Shown: positions 30,798 to 42,108, counted from the stretch's first letter. The stretch is DNA of 64,000 bases from Oscarella lobularis (GCF_947507565.1 NC_089189.1:434001-498000); one strand, 5' to 3'. Notes: generated by a model from the sequence alone, not told the origin. Program-made: numbers and translations.

Positions 30798-31223
30798 ATG
30801 GCTGAAGGAGAAGGAGAACGCAAAGTAGCGAAAAAAGACGACTGGAAGGCCCTACCGATGCCCAATTCCCAGGCAAAGCTTGAGCTGAACGTCGACTTCT
30901 CGGGCGACGAGATGGCGACGATTCGACAAGGCGTAATACCGAAGGAAATGGAAGACAAGTGGTTCATGTACTACGAAGCAAACGAGAACGAAAATCGGCT
31001 CTACATGCATCGCAGTTGGACGGGATTCTGCGTATACGTCGTCGACTTCGAAAAAGCGCCGACGAGAGACGATCAGAAGGCGTATCGAGCGACGAGCTGC
31101 GTCGTAAATCGAGACGAGTCGCAGTATAACGGGATAAGCGACGAATACGATCGCGAGACCGTTCTGGAGCTCATCAACATGATCGACTCGCTCGGAGCTC
31201 CTCGATCGTACGATTACTATTAA
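30798..31223 (+). CDS. Small conserved protein with EDKWFMYYE / HRSWTGFCVYVV motifs
   Basis: Single-exon frame of 141 residues starting MAEGEGERKVAKKDDW. The frame is open further upstream, but only from a GTG at 30765. It has no signal peptide or TM. Motifs IPKEMEDKWFMYYE and LYMHRSWTGFCVYVVDF are of a kind I associate with uncharacterised proteins common in bacteria and scattered eukaryotes; the function is unknown. A single-exon gene among intron-rich neighbours fits transfer or retroposition, but the codon use looks like that of neighbouring genes. AATAAA follows near 31259. Confidence 0.7.
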   Translation: MAEGEGERKVAKKDDWKALPMPNSQAKLELNVDFSGDEMATIRQGVIPKEMEDKWFMYYEANENENRLYMHRSWTGFCVYVVDFEKAPTRDDQKAYRATSCVVNRDESQYNGISDEYDRETVLELINMIDSLGAPRSYDYY

Positions 31224-31380
31224 TTTTTATAGATTACGTTTGTCACGTGGTTTTTAATCAATAAAAAATGATTTTGCACATGCATAGATGTATCGCGATA
31301 TTATTGCGTATAAGGTGAAGCGAACTAAATAGATTTTTAATTTATTTACGTGCTCACGTGACGCCTCGCTCTCGGTTGTG

Positions 31381-32376
31381 ATGAGAACCCTTATCATTGC
31401 TCTTCTTATTCCTCTTACGCTCGGCGCAAAGATGCCGAGCGTAGACCTCCACAATGCAGCTAAGCCCGGGCTCCAGATGCCCGTCATGGGCATCGGCACC
31501 TGCGGATATGCGATCTCGCCCAACGAAAAAGCGGAATTGTGGAATAACAGCGTCGCCGAAAAAGCCGTTCTCGCTTGGCTAAATCTCGGCGGACGCCGAA
31601 TTGACACGAGCCTCGACTACTTAGATCAGCCGGGCATTGGCCGGGCAATTCGCTCCCAAACCGCAGTCCCGCGCGAGGAGATATTCATTACGTCAAAAGT
31701 GGGCGGAGGCCCCCTAGGCTACAACGAAACCCTCGACCAACTGAAGACAATTCTCGCCCAACTAAACACCTCTTACGTGGACTTGCTACTCATTCATTGG
31801 CCGCTGCCAGTGTGGTCCAACTCACGTGACCCCGCCTGTCAACACGAATCGCAAGCGCGCGCGTGCCGCCAATCGTCGTGGCGAGCCATGGAGGAAATCT
31901 TTCATTCAGGACGCGCTCTCGCCGTGGGCGTGTCCAATTTCGAGATGAGTCACTTACAAGACATCGTCGATATGAATAGCCTCTTACCCGCCGTCAATCA
32001 AGTCGAATATCACCCGTATTGGCACGAGGACGATCTCGTCGCCTATTGTCGCGATAAATCGATTGTTTTTAATACTTACTCGCCTTTGGGGACCCCCGAT
32101 TGGGGCCCCGATCATCGCGGATGGAATTCGTCGATTTTGGATTTGCCGTTGATCAGGGACATCGCTTGTCGCCACGCGAAGTCGCCGGCTCAAGTGCTGC
32201 TACGCTGGGCGTTGGAAAAGAAGCTCGTTTTGAATCCGAGAAGTTGGAATGAGAAGCACATGGCGGAGAATCTCGATATATTCGATTTTGAATTAACGAG
32301 CGATGAAGCGCGGCAGATTGACGATGTCCCAAAGCCGGCCAACCCAAAAGTCTGCCCGTATCCTTCTAACAAATGA
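31381..32376 (+). CDS. Aldo/keto reductase with N-terminal signal peptide
   Basis: Intronless, 331 residues from ATG 31381 (the track frame opens one codon earlier at GTG). NAD(P)H-dependent carbonyl reductase fold: the catalytic tetrad is visible as Asp in RIDTSLDY, Tyr in the same motif, Lys in ITSKVGG and His in LLIHWP. Family signatures GVSNF and VNQVEYHPYW are present. The cofactor-binding stretch near the end reads VLNPRSWNEKH where many members have IPKS. The first 17 residues (MRTLIIALLIPLTLGA) look like a cleavable signal, unusual for this mostly cytosolic family, and the middle has extra cysteines (ACQHESQARACRQ). Substrate cannot be told. Confidence 0.85.
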   Translation: MRTLIIALLIPLTLGAKMPSVDLHNAAKPGLQMPVMGIGTCGYAISPNEKAELWNNSVAEKAVLAWLNLGGRRIDTSLDYLDQPGIGRAIRSQTAVPREEIFITSKVGGGPLGYNETLDQLKTILAQLNTSYVDLLLIHWPLPVWSNSRDPACQHESQARACRQSSWRAMEEIFHSGRALAVGVSNFEMSHLQDIVDMNSLLPAVNQVEYHPYWHEDDLVAYCRDKSIVFNTYSPLGTPDWGPDHRGWNSSILDLPLIRDIACRHAKSPAQVLLRWALEKKLVLNPRSWNEKHMAENLDIFDFELTSDEARQIDDVPKPANPKVCPYPSNK

Positions 32377-32468
32377 GACGCGTTTGCATGTATGTACCTT
32401 CTCCTCTCACTTGTGTCTTATCTTAGTCTTTCTTCTAAGCGCCTAGCTGGTTTGTTCACGTGAGGTGA

Positions 32469-32660
32469 TTCAATAAAAATATTCAATTTAATCTAAACGT
32501 GGTCTATTTACTATTCATATTCAAGCCCAAAAATAAAAATTCAATTTAATCTAAACGTGGTCTATTTACTATTCATATTCAGGCCCAAATAAAAATTCAA
32601 TTTAATCTAACCGTAGTCTATTTATTTTCCTAAACAATTATTCAAGCCCGAAATCTCAAT
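32469..32660. repeat. Three tandem ~66-bp units carrying AATAAA-type hexamers
   Basis: The unit contains AATAAAAATTCAATTTAATC and TCTATTTACTATTCATATTC and lies directly after the aldo/keto reductase, so the repeat multiplies poly(A)-signal hexamers. The rest of 32377-32867 shows no gene; GTGTCTTATCTTAGTCT occurs twice (32413 and 32744). Confidence 0.8.
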
Positions 32661-32867
32661 ATATTCGCTCATTAAACGTACCAATAAGATGGCAGCCCCC
32701 CAAAACGAGAGGAAGGAAGAAATAGTATATGTAGCTACCTTCTGTGTCTTATCTTAGTCTCTGGCTTGTTCTCACGGGACATTAGACCCAGTTTCCGTGT
32801 CTGTGTTGTTACTCTCATCGTTATACAAAAAATTGTCATTAATATTATTAAAAGACTTCGCGTTCTA

Positions 32868-33536
32868 CTACACCCTCCCATTGGTCTCTCGCCTATCGTC
32901 CTCGTCGAAGAACGGACTCATATTGAGTCGACGATACTTGTCAACGCGATCCAGAGTGATTCTAGCCTCGCTAATATCACCGTGTATCGCTTGAATTAGA
33001 GCATCTACGTTAATCGTATAATAAAGGTTCTCTAAACTATTATTTCCCATATAATTAATCACCTAGCGACGGAAAACTCTTCTCGTCTCGCAAATATCCG
33101 ACGACGACGACGCTCAACTCGGCGCCGTAAAAATCGTCGGCGAATTCGTGCAACAGATGCGCTTCCTGGTTCGAACACCGCGGCGCATTTAGCAACACTC
33201 GCGAGTGGGCGTGGTCGCGCCTACCATGCTTCGACGCTTGTTTTTGTATTGGGGATTGTATCCGACGCTCATCACCATTTTGTGGACGTCGCCGCGATCG
33301 ACCGACGCCCAGCCGAAATAGATGCCGTTCTTGAAGTCCTCTGGAAGGCTGTCCACGGCTCCCGCGTCGAGATTCGCTGAGAAAAAGGGAGACGATTGAT
33401 GACGTCACGGTTTTCTCGATGAAAGCGAGCGTTTTCGTGTCGGTTTACCGGTCGGGATGCCTAGCTCGCGACTGCCGCGACCGAATCCTTTGACTACGAT
33501 GCCTCGAACGTACAAGGGAAATCGTTTCTCGTCCAT
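32868..33536 (-). CDS. RFK: Riboflavin kinase
   Basis: Phosphorylates riboflavin to FMN. Four exons: ATG 33534-33536 (MDEKRFPLYVRGIVVKGFGR, then GSRELGIPT, the family's conserved opening); a middle exon with ANLDAGAVDSLPEDFKNGIY, FGWASVDRGDVHKMVMSVGY and NPQYKNKRRSM; an exon with HLLHEFADDFYGAELSVVVV then GYLRDEKSFPSL; a last exon with DALIQAIHGDISEARITLDR, stop at 32868-32870. The GxGRGSxxLGIPT, NP, and H-E-F-x-x-DFYG-x-x-L elements match the eukaryotic single-domain enzyme. The tail (DKYRRLNMSPFFDEDDRRET) is unremarkable. It lies tail-to-tail with the aldo/keto reductase, and its start is about 90 bases from the Delta-like stop. Confidence 0.92.
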
Positions 33537-33627
33537 TGTCAAGAGGTCGAGTGATGTAATGGGGGAAAACGCGCGCGCTAAGCCGAAATTCTAAAAAGAC
33601 AAAAACAGAAAAATGTCAGTAGAAATT

Positions 33628-36600
33628 TTAGAGAGAAGATTCCTTTTCAGGCTTTTCTCTTGTCTGTCCTTTCTCGGCCGATCCTTTCTCTCCCCTAATA
33701 TTGACCGGATACGTTTTCGTTTTCGGTCTAATTACGAGAAAATAAACGAGAAGTAGCACAATAGCAACAACTAAATAGAAGAAAAACGACGTGGCGTAAC
33801 CTAAATATTCCAATAAAAGCTGCTCACCTAGTACAACGGCCACAACAGACACTCCAGCAATAGCACCGGCACCAAGACCTCCCTCGCCTCCCTCACCATC
33901 TGTAGGAGGCTTCGATGTCACATTAGTTTGAGAGGGTTCCGTAGTCGAAACGTTGAGCGTAGCATTTGTGACGGGAGCAGGCGAGAGCAGTGTCGACTCG
34001 CAATTGACTCCAGTCACTCCACCAAAACATCGACAGAAATAACCGGCGATTCCATTCACGCACGTCCCATTATTCTGACAAGGACTCGAACTGCACTCGT
34101 CGACGTCGACGTCGCAATGAGTTCCGGTGAATCCCGCGGCACAGTCGCACGAGTATCCACCCATTCCGTCGCGACACGTGCCGTTGTTTTGACACGGCGC
34201 TGACGCGCACTCGTCGATCGAAGTCTCGCAGTTGTCGCCAGTGAAACCGCGCTGACAATCGCACGCGTACCGATCGACTAGATCCGTACACGTGCCCCCA
34301 TTTCGGCACGGATTCGACCCGCACTCGTCGACATCCATCTCGCAATGAGCGCCAGTGAAACCGCTATTACAGAGACACGTATAACCGTCGACACCGTCCG
34401 AACACGTGCCACTGTTTTGGCAGGGCAACGAGAGACATTCGTCGAAGTTGATCGAGCAGTTGACCCCGGAAAACCCGTCGGAGCAATTACAAGCAAACCC
34501 GTTCACTCCATCGATGCACGTTCCGCTGTTTAGACACGGATCCGATAGGCATTCATCAATATTCACGTCGCAGATATCTCCAGTGAATCCGGCCAAACAC
34601 TCGCAGCTAAAACGGCTTCCGCTCTCGCTGCACGTTCCGTTATTGGCGCAGGGATTCGAAAGACATTCGTCGATTTCCGTCTCGCAAATGCGTCCGGTGA
34701 AACCGGCGTCACACGAGCACAAAAACGAGCCGTTCGTGTTCGTGCACGTGGCGTTGTTTTGGCAAACGTTCGGCGTCTGCGCGCACTCGTCGACGTCGTT
34801 CTCGCAGCGAACCCCGCGCGAGTTCGAACCGCACACGCACGTGTACGAGTTGACCGAGTCAAGGCACGTGGAGTCGAATAGGCAGGGATTCGATTCGCAT
34901 TCGTCGATATCCGTCTCGCAAAGATCGCCGGTGAATCCGTTCACGCACATGCATGTGAACGACCGATAGCCGTCCGTGCAACTTCCGTTATTTTGACATG
35001 GAAACGATTGGCATTCGCTGAGATTCGCCACGGGAAAATTGCAAATTTCGCCGATGTATTCGTCCGTGCAATTGCAGACGAACTCGTCGATCAAGTCCGT
35101 GCAGTTGCCGTCGTTTTGACACGGAGACGACTCGCATTCGTCGATGTCTGTCTCGCAGAGCGCTCCTGTATAGCCTCTCGGACATAGACACGTTTGATTG
35201 TCGCCTACGAACGAGCAGTTTCCGCCGTTCATACACGGATTCTGCTGCAGGCACGTGTCGTTTCTGTCGCACAGAATCCCGGCGAAACCGATCGCACATT
35301 GGCACTCGAAACCGTCGACAAGATCCGTGCAATTGCCTCCATTTGAACACGGAAACGAGGCGCATTCGTCGACGTCAGTTTCGCACATCATTCCAGTATA
35401 TCCGGCGAGGCAGGAACAGTTGTATCCGTTAATGTAGTCGACACAGGTCGCATTATTAAGACAAGGATTCGAAGCGCATTCATCGATTTCCGTCTCGCAG
35501 TTATCTCCAATGAATCCGTCCTGACATGAACATGTGTACGAGCCAAGTGCTTGCGAGCAATTTCCGTCGTTTTGACACGGATTGGAAAGACATTCGTCTA
35601 TATCCGTTTCGCAGTTAATCCCTGTGTAACCGATAGGGCAAATGCAGGTCTGATTATCTCCAACGAACGTGCAAGTTCCATTGTTCACGCAAGGATCGTC
35701 ATAGAAGCACGTGTCATTTTTACTGCAGAGTATCCCAGCAAATCCCATTTCACATTCGCACTCAAAACCGTCGATTTTGTCCACGCAACTGCTGCCGTTC
35801 TGACACGGAAACGAGGCGCATTCGTCGACGTCAGTTTCGCACATCATTCCAGTATATCCGGCGAGACAGGAACAGTTGTATCCGTTAATGTAGTCAACAC
35901 AGGTTGCATTATTTAGACAAGGATTCGACTCGCATTCATCGATTTCCGTCTCGCAATTAATCCCGGTGAATCCAATGAGACATGAACACGAAAACGAATC
36001 AACTGCATCTACGCAAGTTCCACCAATTCCACATGGATTTGATTGGCATTCATCTATATCTGTTTCGCAATTGACGCCAGTGTAGCCAGAGGGGCAAACG
36101 CACGTTTGATTATCTCCAACAAACGTGCAGTTTCCACCGTTTACGCAAGGATCATCATAGAAGCACGTGTCATTTTTGTCGCACAGTATCCCAGCAAATC
36201 CCATTTCACATTGGCACTCAAACCCGTCGATTTTGTCCACGCAAGTGCTGCCGTTTTGACAGGGAAACGACGCGCATTCGTCGACGTCAGTTTCGCAAAT
36301 CATACCGGTATATCCGACGAGGCACGAACAGTTGTAGCCACCGATTAAATCAGTACAGGTAGCATTATTACGACAAGGATTCGAATCGCATTCATTGACT
36401 TCTGTCTCGCAAATAATCCCGGTGAATCCAATGAGACATGAACACGAAAACGAATCAAGTGCATGCGAGCAATTTCCACCGTTTACACATGGGTTGGATT
36501 GGCATTCATCTATATCCGTTTCGCAATTGACGCCAGTGTAGCCAGGAAAACAAATGCACGTTTGATTATCTCCAACAAATGTGCAGTTTCCACCGTTCAC

Positions 36601-37808
36601 GCAAGGATCGTCATAGAAGCACGTGTCATTTTTGTCGCACAGTATCCCAGCAAAGCCGCTTGCACATTGGCATTCAAATCCGTTGATCTGGTCAAGACAC
36701 GTGCCATTATTTTGACAGGGAAACGACGCACAATCATCCACGTTCAATTCGCAGTTTGTGCCGCTAAAACCGGCTTGACAAACACACGAATAGCTGCCAT
36801 TCTGACTCTGACACGTTGCTCCGTTCAAACAGGGATTATAAAAGCATTCATCCAACTCCGTTTCGCAATTCACTCCCGTATAGCCAACGAAACACGAGCA
36901 CGTATAAGATCCCAATCCATCCGTGCAGTTACCACCGATTCCACAAGGATTAGATGAGCAATCATCTATATTCGTTTCACAATGGATACCTGTGTAGCCA
37001 GTTGAGCAATTGCAAAAATATCCGTTAACAATATTAACACAAGTAGACCGATTATGACACGGATTCGAAAGGCACTCGTTATCTTCATCACAATTCACTC
37101 CAGCGAAACCAGGATTGCAAATTCTCGTTCCATTTGAACTGCAGTTGTATTCTCCCCCGCCAGCTGGTCGGCATTCGGTGAAACAGTCGTTTCCATAGTA
37201 AAAAGAATCGCACACGACGCCCCATTCGAACGATATCTCCTGTCCGTCGTCGTGACGAAGTGTCACCGTCATGGAAACGTCAGTCACGTTTTGACTATGC
37301 TCAAACGTCGTCGTGGAATTTCCCGCAGATCGACTGACGTCTATTCTCAGCCTAAAGGCTCCCTAAGGGGGTAAAACTCAAAGAATCTACGTCTCAAACT
37401 CTATGGAGACTCGCCTCCCATCTGTCTACAAAAGTGACGTTGATAGCGCTGCTGCTGTCGCTCGGAAAGATATATTTCTCCGTTTTGTTCGTCTGAAAAG
37501 GACGTAGTCTCCTCGTTTCGATGCAGTCGACGTTCGAATCGTTCAATCCGAGATAGCAAAACGTTATTTCGTTGTCGCACAATCCAGTGCAGTTTGGATC
37601 GGAATAGCTGAGAAAAACGACGTCGAGTCGACCGGCACCGTACGCCTAGAGGCAAACAACGCTTCCGTTACTCGCGAGGAAGTCATATGCAAGGTGGAGA
37701 ATTTGCATTTAGTTCGAAAACAGGATATTTTCCTTCGCTTCTGCAACAAACAGTTACCTGAGTCACTGCAAACAGCAGAATCAATGCAGAGGTGATCGCA
37801 AAACCCAT
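33628..37808 (-). CDS. Delta-like: Delta-like Notch ligand, 27 EGF repeats
   Basis: Membrane ligand for Notch. Four exons in phase (37758-37808, 37400-37645, 33828-37362, 33628-33770) give about 1324 residues. Signal peptide MGFAITSALILLFAVTQ; an MNNL-like N-terminal module (residues about 18-145, with CTGLCDNEITFCYLG and VDRWEASL); a DSL domain (about 147-190: VVCDSFYYGNDC ... RICNPGFAGVNC); 27 EGF-like repeats, many with the calcium-binding D-x-D-E-C start; a Ser/Thr linker; a TM helix; and a Lys-rich 33-residue tail ending ESSL. EGFs 4-18 show a four-EGF higher-order repeat. Bilaterian Delta proteins usually have about 8 EGFs and Jagged about 16. The 57-nt TM intron (33771-33827) is itself open in frame. 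No Jagged-type cysteine-rich module is seen. Confidence 0.9.
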
Positions 37809-37952
37809 TATCGACCGCGAGGCGCTCAGCGAAGGGCGTTGTCAACACAAATATTATACGGGATTCCCGAAGAGGAAATTCTATTTCTGATATATATACG
37901 TAGCCTAAAGAATTGCAGCATCCATACGTAGCTGTCTCGCTTCCAACAGACG
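37809..37952. promoter_or_regulatory. Divergent promoter region, Delta-like (-) and Ly6 gene 1 (+)
   Basis: 144 bases separate the two ATGs. TATATATACG at about 37890 could serve the + gene. No other evidence. Confidence 0.4.
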
Positions 37953-38624
37953 ATGCGTGCAACTTCTCTACTACGACTCCTCCTCCTCATATCGACCCCA
38001 CGGACTCTGGCCCTTGTTTGCTATACGTGCAATTCAACTGTGCCAATGTACGACTGCGCTGAACGCGTGTCGGCTCGCACGCCCTCAAAAACGTGCCGTC
38101 CGCCACTCGACGGTTTCTGCGTCAGTCGCAGCCCGCGGGCGAACGCGGGGCTCTTCATTCGCGGCTGCGAGAGCGAGAACGAGTGTCACACGGGCGTTTT
38201 CAATCTGACAACGCAAATCGTGAATTGTTGCACGACGAATAAGTGCAACGGCGACTTTCGATATAAACCGAAAGAGAAGCTGAAGTGCTACGTGTGCACG
38301 TCCGCCAACCGGTCGTCGGCGGCGCCGAAATGCGACGCGATCGTCGACGGCAATACGACGATCGCGTCGTGCGACGACGACGACGCGATTTGCGCCGTGC
38401 GAAAGCGCGGGAGGCGGGAGTACGAGCGCACGTGCGTGCCGTCGACGTTCGAGTCGTGCGCGACGTCGTCGAACGAGAGTCGGACTCTCGACGACGACGA
38501 CGTTTGGGAGTGCTGTGCGACGGATTTGTGCAACGGGAATTTCAATAGCACTGGCTTTGGAAATCGTTCGCGTTTGGGTCTAATTCTATTTCCGGTTGCA
38601 ATTTCACTGTACGTTCACTTTTAA
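37953..38624 (+). CDS. Ly6/uPAR-type protein 1, two three-finger domains
   Basis: Intronless, 223 residues: signal peptide to about residue 20, two domains opening LVCYTC and LKCYVC and closing CCTTNKCNGDF and CCATDLCNGNF, the canonical CC-x-x-x-x-CN ending, and a hydrophobic C-terminus (LGLILFPVAISLYVHF) of GPI-signal type. Such proteins are displayed on the outer cell surface and bind other proteins; the partner is unknown. AATAAA at about 38643. It stands apart from the other six Ly6 genes, separated by the sulfatase, and its tail differs from theirs. Confidence 0.85.
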   Translation: MRATSLLRLLLLISTPRTLALVCYTCNSTVPMYDCAERVSARTPSKTCRPPLDGFCVSRSPRANAGLFIRGCESENECHTGVFNLTTQIVNCCTTNKCNGDFRYKPKEKLKCYVCTSANRSSAAPKCDAIVDGNTTIASCDDDDAICAVRKRGRREYERTCVPSTFESCATSSNESRTLDDDDVWECCATDLCNGNFNSTGFGNRSRLGLILFPVAISLYVHF

Positions 38625-38826
38625 GGATACTAATTTAAATATAATAAAGATTTGACAGATTCGCCAATAGTGTTTCTTCTGCTTCTATTCGTTTCTAATT
38701 TAAATAAAAAGACTCTGAACTGGGGGCCCCCCCTTTCGATACGCGTTTTCTTTGCTAGAGGAGAAGCGGGGACCCAGAAACGCTTCATTACGCCATACAA
38801 GTACACTCACATCAAAGCTCCATGCT

Positions 38827-40716
38827 CTAGAACGCGATCTTAGTCGTGCACTTTCCGCCTGCCTTCGTGCAGCAGCCGGACTCGGCGACCGAAAGTCCTC
38901 CGCAGTCCATCGCCTTATAATCAATCAAATCAAGTTGCGGCGCGCCGGGAACGAGCGTCGCGTTGTGCTGCCTAGCCTCCGCGACAATTGCCGCCACAAT
39001 CGACGAATGGGGCAAAAGATCGCGCTCCTGGGGATCGATTTCGACGTTAAAAAGCAACGGGGGATCATGATAAACAAACGGTTCGTGACCAAATCCGGAA
39101 TGGGTGACAAAGTGCACCTTATGCGCACCGGATCGCGCTGCCATGAGCTTGTTTCCGCGATAGTAGTAAAACACCTTCGACGCGTTATAGTTCTCGAGAG
39201 CCGCGGCGAACTTGGACGCGTTCAAAACGGGGGAAAAGTCTTGGCCGTCGACTACGACGTCGGAGGGAAGTTTCGCGTTCGCTAGGGAGGCGAGCGTGGG
39301 TAGAAGATCGAGGGATCCGGTCGCATTTTCGCCCATCGATCCTGGACTAATCGTTCCCGGCCACCAGGCTATTGCTGGAACCTGAGCCCCAAGGGAGGAA
39401 AAAAAACGGGGTTACCCTCTCCAAATAAAATCATACGTATTGAATCGTACTCGAAATCCGCCCTCCCACGTCGATCCCTTTCCCGTGTCCGTATACCCCA
39501 AGTGCTGGGCGGCGTACGTGCCCTGATACACGCCCACGGTGCCGGCTTGGAGCGGCGACGGAACGTACCACGCGCCGTTATCGGACGTAAATAGAACCAG
39601 CGTGTTCGAAGCGAGCTCGAGAGCGCGCAACGCGTCCAGGACCTACGTCAATTCCCCCGGGGGTTAATTAATTAAAAAACGAGAGAATGTGCGCACGTCT
39701 TTTTTTCGACTGTACCATGCCTACGTTCCAGTCCAGCGCGGCCGTGGCGTCGCCGAAAGGTCCGCGACGCGTGTACCCGGTAAAATTAGTCGGATAGTAA
39801 ACCTGCGAGTGCGTATTATCGAGAGCCATGTAGAGAAAAAAGGGTCGGCCCGCCGCCCCTTGGGACGCAATAAATTTCATCGCTTCGGAATTGTAGTCGT
39901 AAACCAAATCATTGGTATTGATATCTTAAAGGGACGAGAGATAGGGGAATGTGTTATACGGGTTTTTTTTCTTCTTCACCGATTCCTAGGCGACCGATCT
40001 TAGTTTCGTTGCTAAATACGGGCACCGGCGGATAATTGGGCGGTCCCTCGCAATGGGTATAAGGCGTGCCGTAAAATACGTCAAAACCGTGTCTAGGACG
40101 GAATAAATTTTAAATCTAAAATAATTGCGCAATTGCCTTGTGGGTAATTGATCGGGTTTTTCGTAGGAGTAACCCTAGGGGGGAGAATTGAATCAATAAT
40201 ATTCGTTCGAATATTCGACTCGTATTCGCGCACTAAATGCCATTTTCCGATCATCATCGTCGCGTAGCCGTTCTGTCGCAGCAATTCGGCGACAGTCGAC
40301 TCCGACGACGGCAAGCCGCCGTAGCAGTTGGGATGCACGACGCGATGGTCGCCCGTTCCGGGGGGAATCTTCGTTAGATTGCCATAAATTCCCGATCGGA
40401 GTGCGTAGCGACCCGTTAGAAGAGCGGCGCGACTCGGACTGCAGATCGAATGGGCGGAATAGTACTGGGTCAACTTCATTCCCTGGATTTGGGTAAGTCG
40501 TTCGCTGTTTTCGTATTGGAAAGGGCTCGGGGATCTTGCCTCGGCTGCCATGCGATTCAGGTTCGGCGTACGAGTCGTCGGACTGCCGAAACAGTCGACG
40601 TCAAAGCCGAAATCGTCGGCAAAGATGACGACGATGTTGGGCTTTCTGGCGGGGGACGTGAAAGCGATTGCGACGAAGGCAATCGAGGCAACGTAGAGCA
40701 AGGTAGCAGCGGTCAT
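38827..40716 (-). CDS. Arylsulfatase (ARSA/GALNS-type), secretory
   Basis: Hydrolyses sulfate esters in the lysosome or outside the cell. ATG 40714-40716 with a signal peptide; [15 protein letters not shown] holds the metal-binding aspartates; [15 protein letters not shown] is the sulfatase signature whose cysteine becomes formylglycine; [17 protein letters not shown] and WEGGFRVRF are further conserved blocks. About six to seven exons; the last (38827-39390) ends [16 protein letters not shown] 57-nt stretch (40483-40539) inside LNRMAAE / GMKLTQYYS has GCAAGA...CCAG ends and is open in frame; removing it restores the usual alignment, so I take it as a GC-AG intron. Substrate cannot be assigned. 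Confidence 0.85.
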
Positions 40717-41049
40717 TAGAGAACGTCTCGTGAGAGAGCACGGGGTCGCACAAGACCACTAGGAGCGCTTTGAAGCCCCGGGATGAGTTACTCGCTGCGA
40801 GTAAAATTACAATATCGAGACGTCCCACAGGATTCGACCCAAAACATGCGACCAACTCGTCCGAGTCCACTTTTCAAATCACGTCTTCGAGCTAGCGTGC
40901 ACGTGATGAAACGGACTCGGAGACTACCTACCTCTGGGTCATGAGAAAGCTCACTGTAGTTCTTTGTCGCATGCATAAAGCCGAATCATGGCTAAGCTGC
41001 CAATAAAATGGCCAATTAATGAACTCGCGAATCAATGAGAGTCACGAAG

Positions 41050-42108
41050 CGGCAATTTAAATTCGATTAGGAAATCTTCACGTAGTTGGCAAAGCTTGTT
41101 TATCGCATGCAGAGAGACTTATTCGCTCGGCCTGTCTCATAGAACGGATGTTGAATGCCGATGAGCTCGCGGATCAATGCGAGTCACGACACATAGGAGA
41201 GTCGGAGCGGCGACAAAAGGAATTCAAATTCGATTACGGGGAGACGTAGGGTGGAGTCAAACCGAAATCGTCAACCCTTCGTTGTTGGGCAATCGCGAAC
41301 AAAAGAATTGTCCTTATGGGTGGCGAATTCTTTTGTCAAAGCGAAAACCGATTAGAAATCGACGACGCGTTTCGTTCGTTCGTCGTCGCCGCCCAAATAT
41401 CAATCGTAATTGATGAATGACAGCTTGCCGAGGTGCGTCTAAGTTGCTCGGGCATCGCGTGCGAGCATGCAAAACGAAAATCGAAGGGGATTCAAAACGT
41501 CGAAAGGACGAGCATCAATATTGAATAACTATCTAACTATCTAACTAACGAATCGCCGCAAAGAAAATTGCGAAAACCATTTCGCTTTAGACGTTCCCGT
41601 GCACCGGGGATCACGCGGAAGACGAATTAAGGAATGTGTCCAAACTTAATTGAGACTTAGGGTGGGGTCGCGACGAAATCGTTAACAGTTGACGGACGGG
41701 GGATCGAGACAAGAAAAATTGCGTTAGAAGAGTCGAATTCTTTTGCTATAGCGAAAACCGATTGGGAATCGACGACGCCTTTCGTTCGTTCGTCGCCGCC
41801 CAAATTTCAATCGTAATTGTTGAGTGACAGGTTTACGATGTGGGTCTAAGTTGCTCGGGGCAACGCGTGCGAGCATGCAAAACAAAATTCGTACAAAATG
41901 CGAAAACGCCAAAAAGAAGGGCAGAAACGCGGCCAAATCCCACCAAAATCAATCGATTAACGAATCAACTAACGAATTGCCGTGAAGACAATCGCGAGAA
42001 CGATTTCTCTGCGCATCGGGGATCACGTGGGGGGAAAGGATTGACAGTTAGACAGAATGATAACCAGCCGGACCGCGTGCTCGTTATCATTCTAGTATCG
42101 ACGTCGGT
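41050..42108. repeat. Two tandem copies of the Ly6 5'-flank block
   Basis: A block of about 450-600 bases (landmarks GCGAAAACCGATT, GAATCGACGACGCGTTTCGTT, TAAGTTGCTCGGGC and ACTAACGAATCGCCG) occurs at about 41160-41640, again at about 41650-42108 in front of Ly6 gene 2, and diverged at 43200-43775 and 44290-44673 in front of Ly6 genes 3 and 4. The first copy has no gene behind it. Confidence 0.75.

Noticed and set aside
33928..36957. Several plus-strand frames of 60-190 codons
   Set aside because: Antisense shadows of the large EGF-repeat exon.
38752..39285. 177-codon plus-strand frame over the sulfatase
   Set aside because: Antisense to the last sulfatase exon, whose minus frame is strongly conserved.
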